Below, piece after piece: positions 51,417 to 60,396 of a stretch of 64,000 nt of DNA. Made by a program: the position numbers and the translations under genes. How positions within the stretch are numbered: position 1 is the stretch's first letter; every line of letters starts with the position of its first letter. This DNA is from an uncultured Eubacteriales bacterium (lineage in GTDB: Bacteria > Bacillota > Clostridia > Oscillospirales > CAG-382): positions 1-64,000 of the forward strand of contig CAKSOW010000002.1 in NCBI GenBank assembly GCA_934479825.1. Direction: 5' to 3'. Under the pieces are notes generated by a model. That model saw only the letters and a list, made by a program, of their open reading frames with translations, did no database searches and was not told the DNA's origin.

Positions 51417-52637
51417 TTATTTCAGCCCGATATAGGGCGCAGGGTCAATGAGTTTTCCATTTTTGAATACGGAAAAATGCAAGTGGTTGCCGGTCGAACG
51501 TCCGGTTGAACCGACTGTTGCGATGACATCTCCGCGTTTGACTTTTTGACCGGATACGACGTTTATTGTACTGCAATGTCCGTACAGCGACATAATTCCG
51601 CCGCCATGGTTGATCGTTACACAGTTTCCGTAACTTCCGTTCCTTTTGGCAATAACCACTGTTCCGTCATCGGCGGCGTAGATTTCCGTGCCCTTGGCGC
51701 AGGCAAAATCATAGCCGGTATGCGACGCGGTTTTCCCGGTAAAGGGGTCTTTTCGCGTGCCGTAATAGGAGGTGATCCGATAAACGTTGGCCGGAAGAGG
51801 AAATTTAAACGTACCGGTATAGGTGGTGGTATCCTCTTTGGCGAACATAGCGGCAAGGCGTTTGACCTCGTCGTTGAGTTCGTTGATATAAGCCTGTTTT
51901 TTGGCAAGCTCCGCTTCGTAGGTTTCGGCATTGGCGAGCACTTTTTCGCGCATGGAAGCCGCGCTTGCCTGCTTTTGAGCCAAGTCGGCGCGCAGTTTTT
52001 CCTGCTCGTCCTTATATTGGCTCATAGTCACCTTGGCTTCTTCATATTCGGCCTTGGTCTTTTCGAGAGATTCGAGAGCTTCGTTATAGTTTTCAAGAAT
52101 TTTGTCGTTATAGGACAGGTGGTAGGAAAGAAGGTCGATACGCGAAAGCAGATCGGTAAAGTTTTCCGCACTGAAAATGAATTCAACCGAGCTTGCCGCA
52201 CCGCCGTACTCGTAGGACATGCGGATCATATCGTCCAACACATGCTGCTGTTTGTCAATTTCAACTTCCAGCTCAGCAATTTGCGCCGCCTGCGCCGCCG
52301 TCAGTTCATCGTACTGTTTGAGCATGGATTCGATGACAGTGATCTGTTCGTCGATCAGATCAATCTCATACGAAAGATTGGTAATCTGTGTGGAATAATC
52401 GTTTGCCTGGGCTTTTGCGCCGGCAATCTGGTTTTTCAAGGTTGTCTGTTCCTTGGTGATCTTGGACATTTTGCTGTTGAGCGTATTGATCTCACTCTGA
52501 ATTTCCGCATTGCTCTTGGCAGTGACATGGATATCCGGCGTCAGGAACAGAACGCCGACAGCAAGCACGCACGCCGAAAGGGCGGCTGTCTGTTTGACAA
52601 AACGCGTCAAACGGTTATGCTTCTGAGAACGAGCCAT
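51417..52637 (-). CDS. PcsB/EnvC-like murein hydrolase (M23)
   Basis: About 406 residues from MARSQKHNRL (AGGAGG upstream). A signal or anchor segment is followed by a long coiled coil (about 35-245) that should bind FtsX, and a C-terminal M23 (LytM) domain with SHTGYDFACAKGTEI and NHLHFSVFKNGK holding the zinc-ligand His residues. In streptococci and E. coli FtsEX controls such hydrolases during septum splitting. Gene order ftsE-ftsX-hydrolase supports that pairing. Confidence 0.9.
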   Translation of the reverse strand: MARSQKHNRLTRFVKQTAALSACVLAVGVLFLTPDIHVTAKSNAEIQSEINTLNSKMSKITKEQTTLKNQIAGAKAQANDYSTQITNLSYEIDLIDEQITVIESMLKQYDELTAAQAAQIAELEVEIDKQQHVLDDMIRMSYEYGGAASSVEFIFSAENFTDLLSRIDLLSYHLSYNDKILENYNEALESLEKTKAEYEEAKVTMSQYKDEQEKLRADLAQKQASAASMREKVLANAETYEAELAKKQAYINELNDEVKRLAAMFAKEDTTTYTGTFKFPLPANVYRITSYYGTRKDPFTGKTASHTGYDFACAKGTEIYAADDGTVVIAKRNGSYGNCVTINHGGGIMSLYGHCSTINVVSGQKVKRGDVIATVGSTGRSTGNHLHFSVFKNGKLIDPAPYIGLK

Positions 52638-52681
52638 TTTTACCTCCTCTTGCAGGTTTCGCAAAAAACTTTATGGGATGT

Positions 52682-53572
52682 TTATGCTTTCATATACTTG
52701 CGAATGGCAAGTGCGCTTCCGAACACACCGACAATAAGGCCGGCGGCAAAATAAATCGGCAGATAGTAGACATTTAACTCCGAAAATGCCGGAATCTTGA
52801 TAAAGCCGTCGAACTTGGAGGCCAGCTCTGTCAGCGGAATCTTGTACAGATAATACTGTATCAGATAACCGAATGCGCCGGACACAAGACCGATGATAGC
52901 GCCCTCAAAAACGAAAGGCATGGTGATGTAGCATTTTGTTGCGCCGATATAGCGCATAACGGTAATTTCCATTTCGCGCGCGTGATACGTGAGACGAATG
53001 GTATTGGAAATGACAAATACGCTCACGGCAATCAAAAGGATCATGAGCCATGTGCCGCCTAATGAAATAGCGCTCTTGAAATTCTGGATATTTTTGGCGA
53101 TATCATAACGGTTTTTAACCTTATTTACGCCCTCCAAATGGTTCAGATTATACACAAGCGCGTCGATATCGTCCACGCTTTCATATTCAATTTTAAAGGA
53201 ATCCGGCAACGGATTGGTGGCGTCATCGTAGGAATCGAAAATATAAGCGTAATCCGCACCGAATTTGTCTTTTTCGGAAGCAAGCGCCTCGGCTTTGGGC
53301 ACAAACGTTACGTTTTTGACATTTTTGAGCGCCCGGATACTGTCGCCTGCCGCAGTTACCGTTTCCGAAGAAGCGTCAAGGTTCATATACACGACAATTT
53401 CATTGAAATCGTCGATACTGTCGATACTTTTGTTTATCACAACGATCAGTGTTGTAAAAATACCGACCAAGAGAAGCGAGGAAGCCAAAATCAGAATGGA
53501 GGCCACGCTTCGCACGCCGTTGCGGATAACGCCCTTAAAGCCCTCCGCAATAAAACCGAGTCTATTCATCAA
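52682..53572 (-). CDS. ftsX: Cell division protein FtsX
   Basis: 296 residues. One membrane helix near residues 15-40, a large extracellular domain (about 45-165), then three membrane helices. It is the MacB/FtsX fold with ILASSLLLVGIFTTLI and an intact C-terminal part. FtsX transmits ATP hydrolysis by FtsE to a peptidoglycan hydrolase outside. The gene overlaps ftsE by 11 bases. Confidence 0.93.
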   Translation of the reverse strand: MMNRLGFIAEGFKGVIRNGVRSVASILILASSLLLVGIFTTLIVVINKSIDSIDDFNEIVVYMNLDASSETVTAAGDSIRALKNVKNVTFVPKAEALASEKDKFGADYAYIFDSYDDATNPLPDSFKIEYESVDDIDALVYNLNHLEGVNKVKNRYDIAKNIQNFKSAISLGGTWLMILLIAVSVFVISNTIRLTYHAREMEITVMRYIGATKCYITMPFVFEGAIIGLVSGAFGYLIQYYLYKIPLTELASKFDGFIKIPAFSELNVYYLPIYFAAGLIVGVFGSALAIRKYMKA

Positions 53573-54245
53573 ACATACCGCCTATTCTGTCGCTTTCCAC
53601 CATGCCGTCCTTTAAGGTAACGACCCGTTTCTGGAATCGGTCCACAAGATCCTTTTCATGCGTGACCACGAGCACCGTTTTCCCAAGCTCTTTATTCAAG
53701 GCAATGAGAAGATTCATGATATCAAGGCTCATTTCGGGGTCGATATTACCGGTCGGTTCATCGGCAATTAAGATCTTCGGATTATTGGCAAGCGCACGCG
53801 CCAATGCCACGCGCTGTTTTTCACCGCCGGAAAGCTGACGGGGAAAAGCGTCCATGCGGTCTTTTAAGCCGACGGCTTCAATAAACACCGGTACATTTTC
53901 TTTTATCACGCGGCTGGGCGTTCCGATGACCTGCATGGCAAACGCGACGTTTTCATACACCGTTTTTTTCGGGAACAGGCGGAAGTCCTGGAACACCACG
54001 CCCATGGTGCGGCGAAGATACGGCACCTTGCCCTCGCGCATTTTATCGAGACGGAAGTTATTGATGAGAAGTCTGCCGTCGGAAACACGTTCCTCGCGCA
54101 AAAGAAGCTTGGTAAGCGTTGTTTTTCCTGCGCCAGAGTGCCCGACGATAAAGACGAATTCCCCATCATCGATTTTGAGGTTTACGTCCTTTAAGACATA
54201 GTTTTTCCCGTCATACGTTTTGCTGACGTTTTTAAATTCTATCAT
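53562..54245 (-). CDS. ftsE: Cell division ATP-binding protein FtsE
   Basis: 227 residues with Walker A GHSGAGKTTLTKLL, signature LSGGEKQRVALARAL and Walker B ILIADEPTGNID. It is the cytoplasmic ATPase of the FtsEX complex and part of the division operon. Confidence 0.95.
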   Translation of the reverse strand: MIEFKNVSKTYDGKNYVLKDVNLKIDDGEFVFIVGHSGAGKTTLTKLLLREERVSDGRLLINNFRLDKMREGKVPYLRRTMGVVFQDFRLFPKKTVYENVAFAMQVIGTPSRVIKENVPVFIEAVGLKDRMDAFPRQLSGGEKQRVALARALANNPKILIADEPTGNIDPEMSLDIMNLLIALNKELGKTVLVVTHEKDLVDRFQKRVVTLKDGMVESDRIGGMFDE

Positions 54246-54259
54246 GATATATTCCTGTA

Positions 54260-55345
54260 TTAGTATTTTACCGGCTTGGAGGTAAGGTATTTCTTGACCA
54301 TCAGTGCAACCTTGAACGTAATGGCATGCTCGAATTCGCGCAAGTCAAGACCGGTGAGCTTGCGGATTTTTTCAAGACGGTACACCAGCGTATTGCGGTG
54401 AACAAACAACTTACGGGAGGTTTCGGACACATTGAGGTTATTCTCAAAAAACGCCTGAATGGTCATGAGCGTTTCGCGGTCAAGGCTTTCAAGAGAGCCT
54501 TTCTTAAAGACTTCCTGCAAGAACATTTCGCAGAGCGTGGTCGGGAGCTGATAGATCAAGCGGCCGATACCGAGATTTTCATAGTTGATGATATTCTTTT
54601 TGGTATCGAATACTTTTCCGACTTCGATAGCCACCTGCGATTCACGGAACGAGGAGGACAGGTCTTTGAGCGTTTCAGCCACCGTACCGATACCAATCGT
54701 AACGCGAAGGAAGAACTCGGCGCTGATAGTGTCGGCAATGGTATGCGCCACTTTTTCAAGCTCTTTTCCTTCGACATTGAACTTGACCTCACGGATAAGA
54801 ACAATATCGTTTTCGCCAATACTTATGACATAATCCTTATTTTTATCCGGGAACATATTTTGCAGAATATCATAGGGAATCACTTCGCCCTTATCGGCAA
54901 AGCGGATGAAATAGACGGCTTTGGGCGCGTCAACGTCAAAGTGAAGTTCTTTTGCTTTTATGTAAATATCGCTCGGGAGGATATTATCCAAGATGATATT
55001 CTTAATAAAGCTGATCTTATCGTACTTTTCGCCATACAGGCTCTTGATATTCAAGAACGACACCGAAAGCACGCGGCACAAATCGGCCGCTTCCGTATCC
55101 TCGCCTTCCACGGCAATGACATTCTCCGGACGCGTATAAGAACCGAGCGGACAATACGTATAGCCGTCCATGGTGATAATGGTGGTATCCTCATCAAAGC
55201 AGCCAAGCACTTCGGTCCGGGTTTCACCGACATGCACAAGATCGGTGCAGGCAATGACGGTGCCGGTATCATCGAGCACATAAATTGCCTTTCCGACATT
55301 CTCTTTAAGTTGGTTGATTACACTCTGAAATACTCTTGCTGACAT
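54260..55345 (-). CDS. CdaR/PucR-type transcriptional regulator
   Basis: 361 residues. An N-terminal sugar-diacid recognition-like domain (about 1-130, RVFQSVINQLKENVGKAIYVLDD), a central GGDEF-like region, and a C-terminal PucR HTH (about 285-350: AFFENNLNVSETSRKLFVHRNTLVYRLEKI, in part). CdaR-type proteins activate uptake genes for glycerate or sugar acids. It precedes ftsE by 14 bases and may be in the same transcript; its target is unknown. Confidence 0.85.
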   Translation of the reverse strand: MSARVFQSVINQLKENVGKAIYVLDDTGTVIACTDLVHVGETRTEVLGCFDEDTTIITMDGYTYCPLGSYTRPENVIAVEGEDTEAADLCRVLSVSFLNIKSLYGEKYDKISFIKNIILDNILPSDIYIKAKELHFDVDAPKAVYFIRFADKGEVIPYDILQNMFPDKNKDYVISIGENDIVLIREVKFNVEGKELEKVAHTIADTISAEFFLRVTIGIGTVAETLKDLSSSFRESQVAIEVGKVFDTKKNIINYENLGIGRLIYQLPTTLCEMFLQEVFKKGSLESLDRETLMTIQAFFENNLNVSETSRKLFVHRNTLVYRLEKIRKLTGLDLREFEHAITFKVALMVKKYLTSKPVKY

Positions 55346-55363
55346 GTTTTTTAACCTCCCGAA

Positions 55364-56185
55364 TTATTCTCTTATAAGCTTTATAGTATAAACAATGGCG
55401 AATACAATATACTGAACCAACATAAGCGTCAGCATGGTATCCGAATGGATAAGCGGTTCTCCGGCAATATCCGGAAGTTTGATGAACATAAAGACCGTCC
55501 AGATAACAAGCGACACAAAATACGGGAACATGAGCGGCGCGTCGCTCTTACGGGCATTATGCGGACGGGTCTGACGCTTTTTTAAATACGGGATAAAGGC
55601 AAAGCCAACCGCAGCAAACGCGACAACAAGAAGAAATTTCCCGACAATACCGCGCGTGGTGTAGATTGGCCAATAGCGGTACAAAAGAAGGGTCAACAGC
55701 GCGTTTTCGATACTGAACAAAAGAAAATCGCGATGGAATATTTTGGAAATATAATAGAGTAACGCAAGAATAATGGTTGCGGCAAGTGCAAACATGCAGG
55801 AAGACGCGTTATTGACAATGCGAATGCCGAAAAAGGCGGAAAAACCGACAACATACAGCATAAGCGCCAAGGCGTTGATACTGGAAAATACGCGGTCATG
55901 CTCATTTACCTTTTTGACACGGCTCACGATCACCCAAACGATCGACGCAACAAGCAAAATTCCCACAAACACGATATACGCCGGATGCCGGAACAGCTTA
56001 TACAGTTCATAGCCCATATTGTGTCCGGTCGCCTGACGGACGGTAATGGTGGTACTTACTTTTAAAATCAAAAGCAAAGCGCCGCACAGCAAAAAGAACA
56101 TGGCGGACATACGGTAAAAATCCATATCGCTCTTTTTGAAATTGGCGGATGTTTCACGTTTCTTATGTGAAAGCTTGGATGACAT
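55364..56185 (-). CDS. Conserved membrane protein, unknown
   Basis: About 273 residues from ATG 56185 (GGAG 8 bases upstream; GTG 56194 is too near the RBS). After a basic N-terminal region there are about seven hydrophobic segments. No family recognised. It sits between rsmE and the CdaR-like gene. Confidence 0.7.
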   Translation of the reverse strand: MSSKLSHKKRETSANFKKSDMDFYRMSAMFFLLCGALLLILKVSTTITVRQATGHNMGYELYKLFRHPAYIVFVGILLVASIVWVIVSRVKKVNEHDRVFSSINALALMLYVVGFSAFFGIRIVNNASSCMFALAATIILALLYYISKIFHRDFLLFSIENALLTLLLYRYWPIYTTRGIVGKFLLVVAFAAVGFAFIPYLKKRQTRPHNARKSDAPLMFPYFVSLVIWTVFMFIKLPDIAGEPLIHSDTMLTLMLVQYIVFAIVYTIKLIRE

Positions 56186-56212
56186 GACATACACTCCGTT
56201 ATCATAAATTTT

Positions 56213-56965
56213 TTAGTTCAGATTGTCCGAAAAGAACATGATCGACGAAATCACGCAAAGCGGCGCCGTTTCGGTTCGCAGGATCCGCTTTCCGAGCGAA
56301 ACAAGGGAAACGCCGGCTTCTTGCGCTTTTTGTGCTTCTTCGGCGGAAATCCCGCCCTCCGGACCGATAAAAAAGCGATAATCGATCGCTTTCTTGTCTT
56401 TGGATTTTTCGCAAAACAGCGTTTTCATCGGGGTATGCGGCTCGGCTTCATAGCAGATAAAACCGCAGTCGGCTTTTTGCAGTTCCTCGGTCATTTTGCC
56501 AAACGAAAGCAACTCGCCGATTTCGGGGACATAGGCGCGTGCGCACTGCATGGCGGCTGATTTTGCAATTTTTTGCCAGCGCTCACGCTTTTTGTTCAAT
56601 GATTTTTCATCAGGCCGTGAGACACACCGTTCGGACAGCACCGGAACAATTCTCGCAACGCCGAGTTCCACGGCTTTTTGTACGACAGTATCAAACTTAT
56701 CGCCCTTGACCAAGGCCTGATACAGGGTTACCTGTACATCCGGTTCGGTTTCACCCGGTCTTTTTTCCAAAACCTCAAAGGTAACGCTTTCCGAATCGAT
56801 TGCACGTATAACGCACCGGTATTCATAGTTGCAGGTATCGCATAACGTATACTCTTCCCCGACGCGTGCGCGAAGAGAAAAGGAAATATGGCGTGCGTCC
56901 TCGCCGGCTAAGACAAGCGTATCGCCCGTCTCTGCCTCACGCGGCTCTATAAAGAAGCGTGGCAC
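56213..56965 (-). CDS. rsmE: 16S rRNA m3U1498 methyltransferase RsmE
   Basis: About 250 residues. SPOUT-class methyltransferase with N-terminal PUA-like part (VPRFFIEPREAETGD) and knot motifs RFFIGPEGGISAEE and VSLGKRILRTETA. The start is GTG 56965 (GGTGGT upstream), overlapping prmA by 19 bases; a TTG at 56983 is possible. Confidence 0.93.
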   Translation of the reverse strand: MPRFFIEPREAETGDTLVLAGEDARHISFSLRARVGEEYTLCDTCNYEYRCVIRAIDSESVTFEVLEKRPGETEPDVQVTLYQALVKGDKFDTVVQKAVELGVARIVPVLSERCVSRPDEKSLNKKRERWQKIAKSAAMQCARAYVPEIGELLSFGKMTEELQKADCGFICYEAEPHTPMKTLFCEKSKDKKAIDYRFFIGPEGGISAEEAQKAQEAGVSLVSLGKRILRTETAPLCVISSIMFFSDNLN

Positions 56966-57942
56966 AGCGTCACCACCGCCCAATCCTCGCTCTCGGTAAA
57001 CTCCTTTACCGCAAAGCCGTTGCGTTCCAGCGCGGCAATGACCTCAGAGCTTCGTTCCGCGATAATACCCGAAACGATAAGCGTTCCGTTTTCCGCCAAA
57101 AAACGCTTGAACGACGGCGCCATCCAGATGATGACGTCCGCCACGATATTGGCGGCAATCAAGTCATACGGCCGCTCCCCGATTGTTTCCGCAAGAGCCG
57201 TATCTTTTAGGATATCGCCGGCATATACATTATATTGGGTACTGTCGATGCCGTTGACCTCATAGTTTTCCGCGGCGATACGCGCGCTGTTCTGGTCGAT
57301 ATCGACGGCGTTGACACTCCCGACGCCGAGTTTGACGGCGGCGATTCCCAAAATGCCGCTGCCGCAGCCCATATCAAGCATGCGCATCCGCGACGGCTCC
57401 GGCATGCCGGCAAGCGTCTGATCGATTTTTTCAAGGCACAGGCGCGTGGTGGTATGCGAACCGGTTCCGAACGAACTGGACGGGTCGATCTCAACGACAA
57501 TTCTGTCCGTTCCCTCGGGCAGTGTTTCCCAAGAGGGTTTGATCATCAGCCGGTTGCCGACCGGAAACGGCTTGAAATACTGTTTCCAGTTATTTTCCCA
57601 ATCCTCTTCTTCCAAGCGCGTATCCGTATCCACCGCAAGAGTTCCGAATTCGTTCTTCGTATCGCGCTCTTTTAAACCGGCTAACGCATTTTTTACGCTG
57701 ATAATGGTTTCCAGACCCTGCGAATTCTCCGGCACATAAAAAGTGACGGTCGTTTCACAATCCTTTAATTTTAAAAGGTCGTCCTCGATATAATCGAAAT
57801 AGACCTCTTTGTTCTCCAAAAAGTTATTGAAATCTTCGCTGTCACAGACCTCATAGCCGTTAATGCCGCAAAGAAGCAGAATGCCCGACACAGGTTCAAT
57901 TCCGGCTGTGGTCGTATGAACGACGGTTTTTATCCAAAGCAT
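56947..57942 (-). CDS. prmA: Ribosomal protein L11 methyltransferase
   Basis: 331 residues. N-terminal substrate domain, then a SAM domain with IDPSSSFGTGSHTTTRLCL, LDMGCGSGILGIAAVKLG and IAANIVADVI. It trimethylates ribosomal protein L11. It is the first gene of the leftward run and adjoins rsmE, as in many Bacillota. Confidence 0.95.
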   Translation of the reverse strand: MLWIKTVVHTTTAGIEPVSGILLLCGINGYEVCDSEDFNNFLENKEVYFDYIEDDLLKLKDCETTVTFYVPENSQGLETIISVKNALAGLKERDTKNEFGTLAVDTDTRLEEEDWENNWKQYFKPFPVGNRLMIKPSWETLPEGTDRIVVEIDPSSSFGTGSHTTTRLCLEKIDQTLAGMPEPSRMRMLDMGCGSGILGIAAVKLGVGSVNAVDIDQNSARIAAENYEVNGIDSTQYNVYAGDILKDTALAETIGERPYDLIAANIVADVIIWMAPSFKRFLAENGTLIVSGIIAERSSEVIAALERNGFAVKEFTESEDWAVVTLCHASL

Positions 57943-58174
57943 AGATTTACTCCAAAAAATTAGTCCTTATATTTCTTTGATGATTGATACTTTCATATCC
58001 CATAATTTTTGGCTTTTGTGCAAAAATCACAGACTTTAAGAGCATAATTCAGTACTTATACACTATTTTACATTGTTTTTCGTCATCTGTCAATAAGCAA
58101 ATTACTATTTTTTATGAAATTTTCCTATATTTTTGTGAATATTTTTATGCAATTAGCCTAATATACAAAACCTC
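57943..58174. other. AT-rich intergenic region
   Basis: Between prmA and the lysine riboswitch promoter. It is AT-rich, with no gene seen. The promoter of the prmA run is probably here but no convincing pair of hexamers stands out. Confidence 0.5.
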
Positions 58175-58203
58175 TTGACAAACCATTAAAAATATGATAG
58201 AAT
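58175..58203 (+). promoter_or_regulatory. dapA promoter
   Basis: TTGACA (58175-58180), 17-base spacer, TAGAAT (58198-58203), about 40 bases before the riboswitch. Confidence 0.8.
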
Positions 58204-58243
58204 ACGCGTACAGACAAAAACGTTTGTGAGACAATATAATTTA

Positions 58244-58480
58244 GATAGAGGCGCGTTTTTTATCAGTAGCCTAAGCACTTTTGCCGCACGACAAAGCGGA
58301 GCGGCTTATGTGAAAGGAAAAAACGCCGAAGCGTCGGCCTGTCACCGAAAGCTGGGCGCAGGGTTAAAAGCTCTGCGACTGTCACCGGAATTTCCGGTGT
58401 TGAGCTATCAACATGCAGCGCCCCTCGCTTTCCGTCGGGTTTATGCATTTGATAGCCGATTGTAAGATCGGCTTTTTTGT
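58244..58480 (+). promoter_or_regulatory. Lysine riboswitch (L box)
   Basis: Conserved L-box segments occur in order: GATAGAGGCGCG and AGTA near the 5' end, AAAGGAAAAAACGCCGAAG, CTGTCACCG, a GC-rich stem around GCAGGGTTAAAAGCTCTGC, ACTGTCACCGG, and TTGAGCTATC. It ends in a terminator (AGCCGAT/ATCGGCT, 58454-58472, then T6). Lysine binding should stop transcription into dapA, giving end-product control of lysine synthesis. Confidence 0.9.
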
Positions 58481-58532
58481 TTGTATAAAACCCATTTTCC
58501 AAGTTCAAGTTTCAGTATAAGGAGACAAAATT

Positions 58533-59420
58533 ATGAAAAACACAGTTTTCACGGGAGCTGCCACCGCCATTATCACGCCGATGAAAAACGGAGGTGTGGA
58601 TTACGAAAAATTCGCAAAGCTCGTTGAATTTCAGATCTCTCACGGTATTGATGCCATTGTCGTCTGCGGCACAACCGGCGAATCGAGCACGTTAACCGAC
58701 GAAGAACACAAGGAACTCATCCGTTTCTGCGTTGAAAAAGTTGCCGGACGCGTACCGGTCATTGCCGGAACCGGCAGCAACGACACCGATTATGCCATTT
58801 CGCTTTCCCGGTATGCCTGCGAAGTCGGTGCGGACGCCTTGCTTCAAGTCACGCCTTATTACAACAAGACCACCCAACGCGGTCTCGTCAAGCACTTCTT
58901 TGCCGTAGCCGACGCGGTGGATAAGCCTATCATTCTGTACAACGTTCCCTCGCGCACAGGTGTGAACATAAAGCCTGAAACCTGTGCGGAGCTTGCCAAG
59001 CATGAAAGAATCTGCGCTATCAAAGAAGCAAGCGGCAGTATCAGCGCCGTTGCCGAGATTCGTTATCACTGCGGCGACGCGCTTGACGTCTATTCCGGAA
59101 ACGACGATCAGATCGTACCGATCCTCTCCCTCGGCGGAAAAGGCGTTATTTCCGTGCTTTCCAACCTGTTGCCGCAGGAAACGCACAAGATCTGCGCTGA
59201 TTTCTTTGCCGGCAACGTCAAAGCAGCCTCCGATGCCCAGATTCAGTATTTGCCGTTAATTGGCAGTTTATTCTGTGAAGTCAACCCGATTCCGGTCAAG
59301 GAGGCTATGCACTTACTCGGTTTCTGCGACAGGGAAATCCGACTTCCGTTATGTGAAATGGAAGAAAAGAATCTGGAACGTCTGGCCGGCGACATGAGAA
59401 AAGCCGGACTTCACTTTTAA
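58533..59420 (+). CDS. dapA: 4-hydroxy-tetrahydrodipicolinate synthase
   Basis: 295 residues. TIM-barrel aldolase that condenses pyruvate with aspartate semialdehyde, the first step to diaminopimelate and lysine. The Schiff-base lysine is in CAIKEASG, the Tyr in ILYNVPSRTGVN, and GTTGESSTL is the substrate loop. RBS AAGGAG. Controlled by the lysine riboswitch upstream. Confidence 0.97.
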   Translation: MKNTVFTGAATAIITPMKNGGVDYEKFAKLVEFQISHGIDAIVVCGTTGESSTLTDEEHKELIRFCVEKVAGRVPVIAGTGSNDTDYAISLSRYACEVGADALLQVTPYYNKTTQRGLVKHFFAVADAVDKPIILYNVPSRTGVNIKPETCAELAKHERICAIKEASGSISAVAEIRYHCGDALDVYSGNDDQIVPILSLGGKGVISVLSNLLPQETHKICADFFAGNVKAASDAQIQYLPLIGSLFCEVNPIPVKEAMHLLGFCDREIRLPLCEMEEKNLERLAGDMRKAGLHF

Positions 59421-59535
59421 GAAAAACTTATGGATAGCAAAAACAGATCTGCGCAAAAGCTTTTGAAAAAGCAGGCGGATCCGTTCTGAGCCGCAAAACC
59501 GTGTTTGGCGGTTCAAAAAAGAAAGGAATTCTCAT
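59421..59535 (+). other. dapA-dapB gap with hairpin
   Basis: A hairpin at about 59489-59515 (TGAGCCGC with GCGGTTCA, one G-U pair) is followed by A-rich sequence and the dapB RBS. It has no T-run on the plus strand, so it may stabilise or process the dapA mRNA and not terminate it. Confidence 0.4.
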
Positions 59536-60291
59536 ATGATAAAAGTTCTTATCAGCGGTGTAAACGGGCGCATGGGCAAAGCCGTGGAAACTTTATGCAA
59601 CGCCGACCAAGATGTGGAAATTGTCGGCGGTATTGACATAAGCCTTGGTGTGGCGCATCCGTTTCCTACGGCCAATGACGCGTTTTCCCTTGGTGAAGAT
59701 GCAGACGTTATCATCGATTTTTCACATCACACCTGTGCAAAAGCGCTTTGCGAATACGCCCTCAAGACCGGCACACCGGTCGTATTTGCCACCACCGGCT
59801 TTACATCCGAGGAGCTTGACACAATTCAAAGAACCGCCGGGAAAGCGGCACTGTTTACCAGCGCCAACATGTCGGTCGGCGTCAATCTGCTCATAGAGCT
59901 TTCCAAAAAAGCGGCGGCGGTATTGAAAAATTTCGACATTGAAATCGTGGAAAAACATCACAACAAAAAACTGGACGCGCCCAGCGGCACGGCTCTCATG
60001 CTTGCGGATGCTTTAAAAGAAGTTCGCCCGGAGCTGGAATATGTCTATGACCGCACCGGAAAACGCGCCGCCCGTGACAGTGCAGAACTTGGTATTCACA
60101 GTGTGCGCGGCGGCACGATCGTAGGAGAACATGATGTAATCTTTGCTGGGAACGACGAAGTTGTAACCTTGTCGCACAGCGCTCTTTCCCGTGAGATTTT
60201 TGCGCATGGGGCGCTGTGTGCCGCCAAGTTTTTGATCGGAAAAGCGCCGGGGTTATATCATATGTCCGATATGTTAGCGCTTGGCGATTAA
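59536..60291 (+). CDS. dapB: 4-hydroxy-tetrahydrodipicolinate reductase
   Basis: 251 residues, NAD(P)-dependent second enzyme of the diaminopimelate branch. Rossmann motif SGVNGRMGKAVETL; catalytic EKHHNKKLDAPSGTAL with the His pair and Lys; VRGGTIVGEHDVIF at the C terminus. Pairs with dapA in one transcript. RBS AAAGGAAT. Confidence 0.96.
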   Translation: MIKVLISGVNGRMGKAVETLCNADQDVEIVGGIDISLGVAHPFPTANDAFSLGEDADVIIDFSHHTCAKALCEYALKTGTPVVFATTGFTSEELDTIQRTAGKAALFTSANMSVGVNLLIELSKKAAAVLKNFDIEIVEKHHNKKLDAPSGTALMLADALKEVRPELEYVYDRTGKRAARDSAELGIHSVRGGTIVGEHDVIFAGNDEVVTLSHSALSREIFAHGALCAAKFLIGKAPGLYHMSDMLALGD

Positions 60292-60317
60292 CAAAACTTC
60301 TGCCGCAATGATTTTTT

Positions 60318-60358
60318 TCGCCTTTTGTCTTTACAAAGGGCGATTTTTTTGGTATAAT
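60318..60358 (+). terminator. dapB terminator overlapping the next promoter
   Basis: CGCC-TTTTGT/ACAAAGGGCG hairpin followed by seven T. TTACAA (60331-60336), 16-base spacer, TATAAT (60353-60358) forms a promoter for the radical-SAM gene within the same bases. Confidence 0.7.
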
Positions 60359-60396
60359 ACAAAGAACGATAAAAACAGCCGAAAAGGTGGAATAAC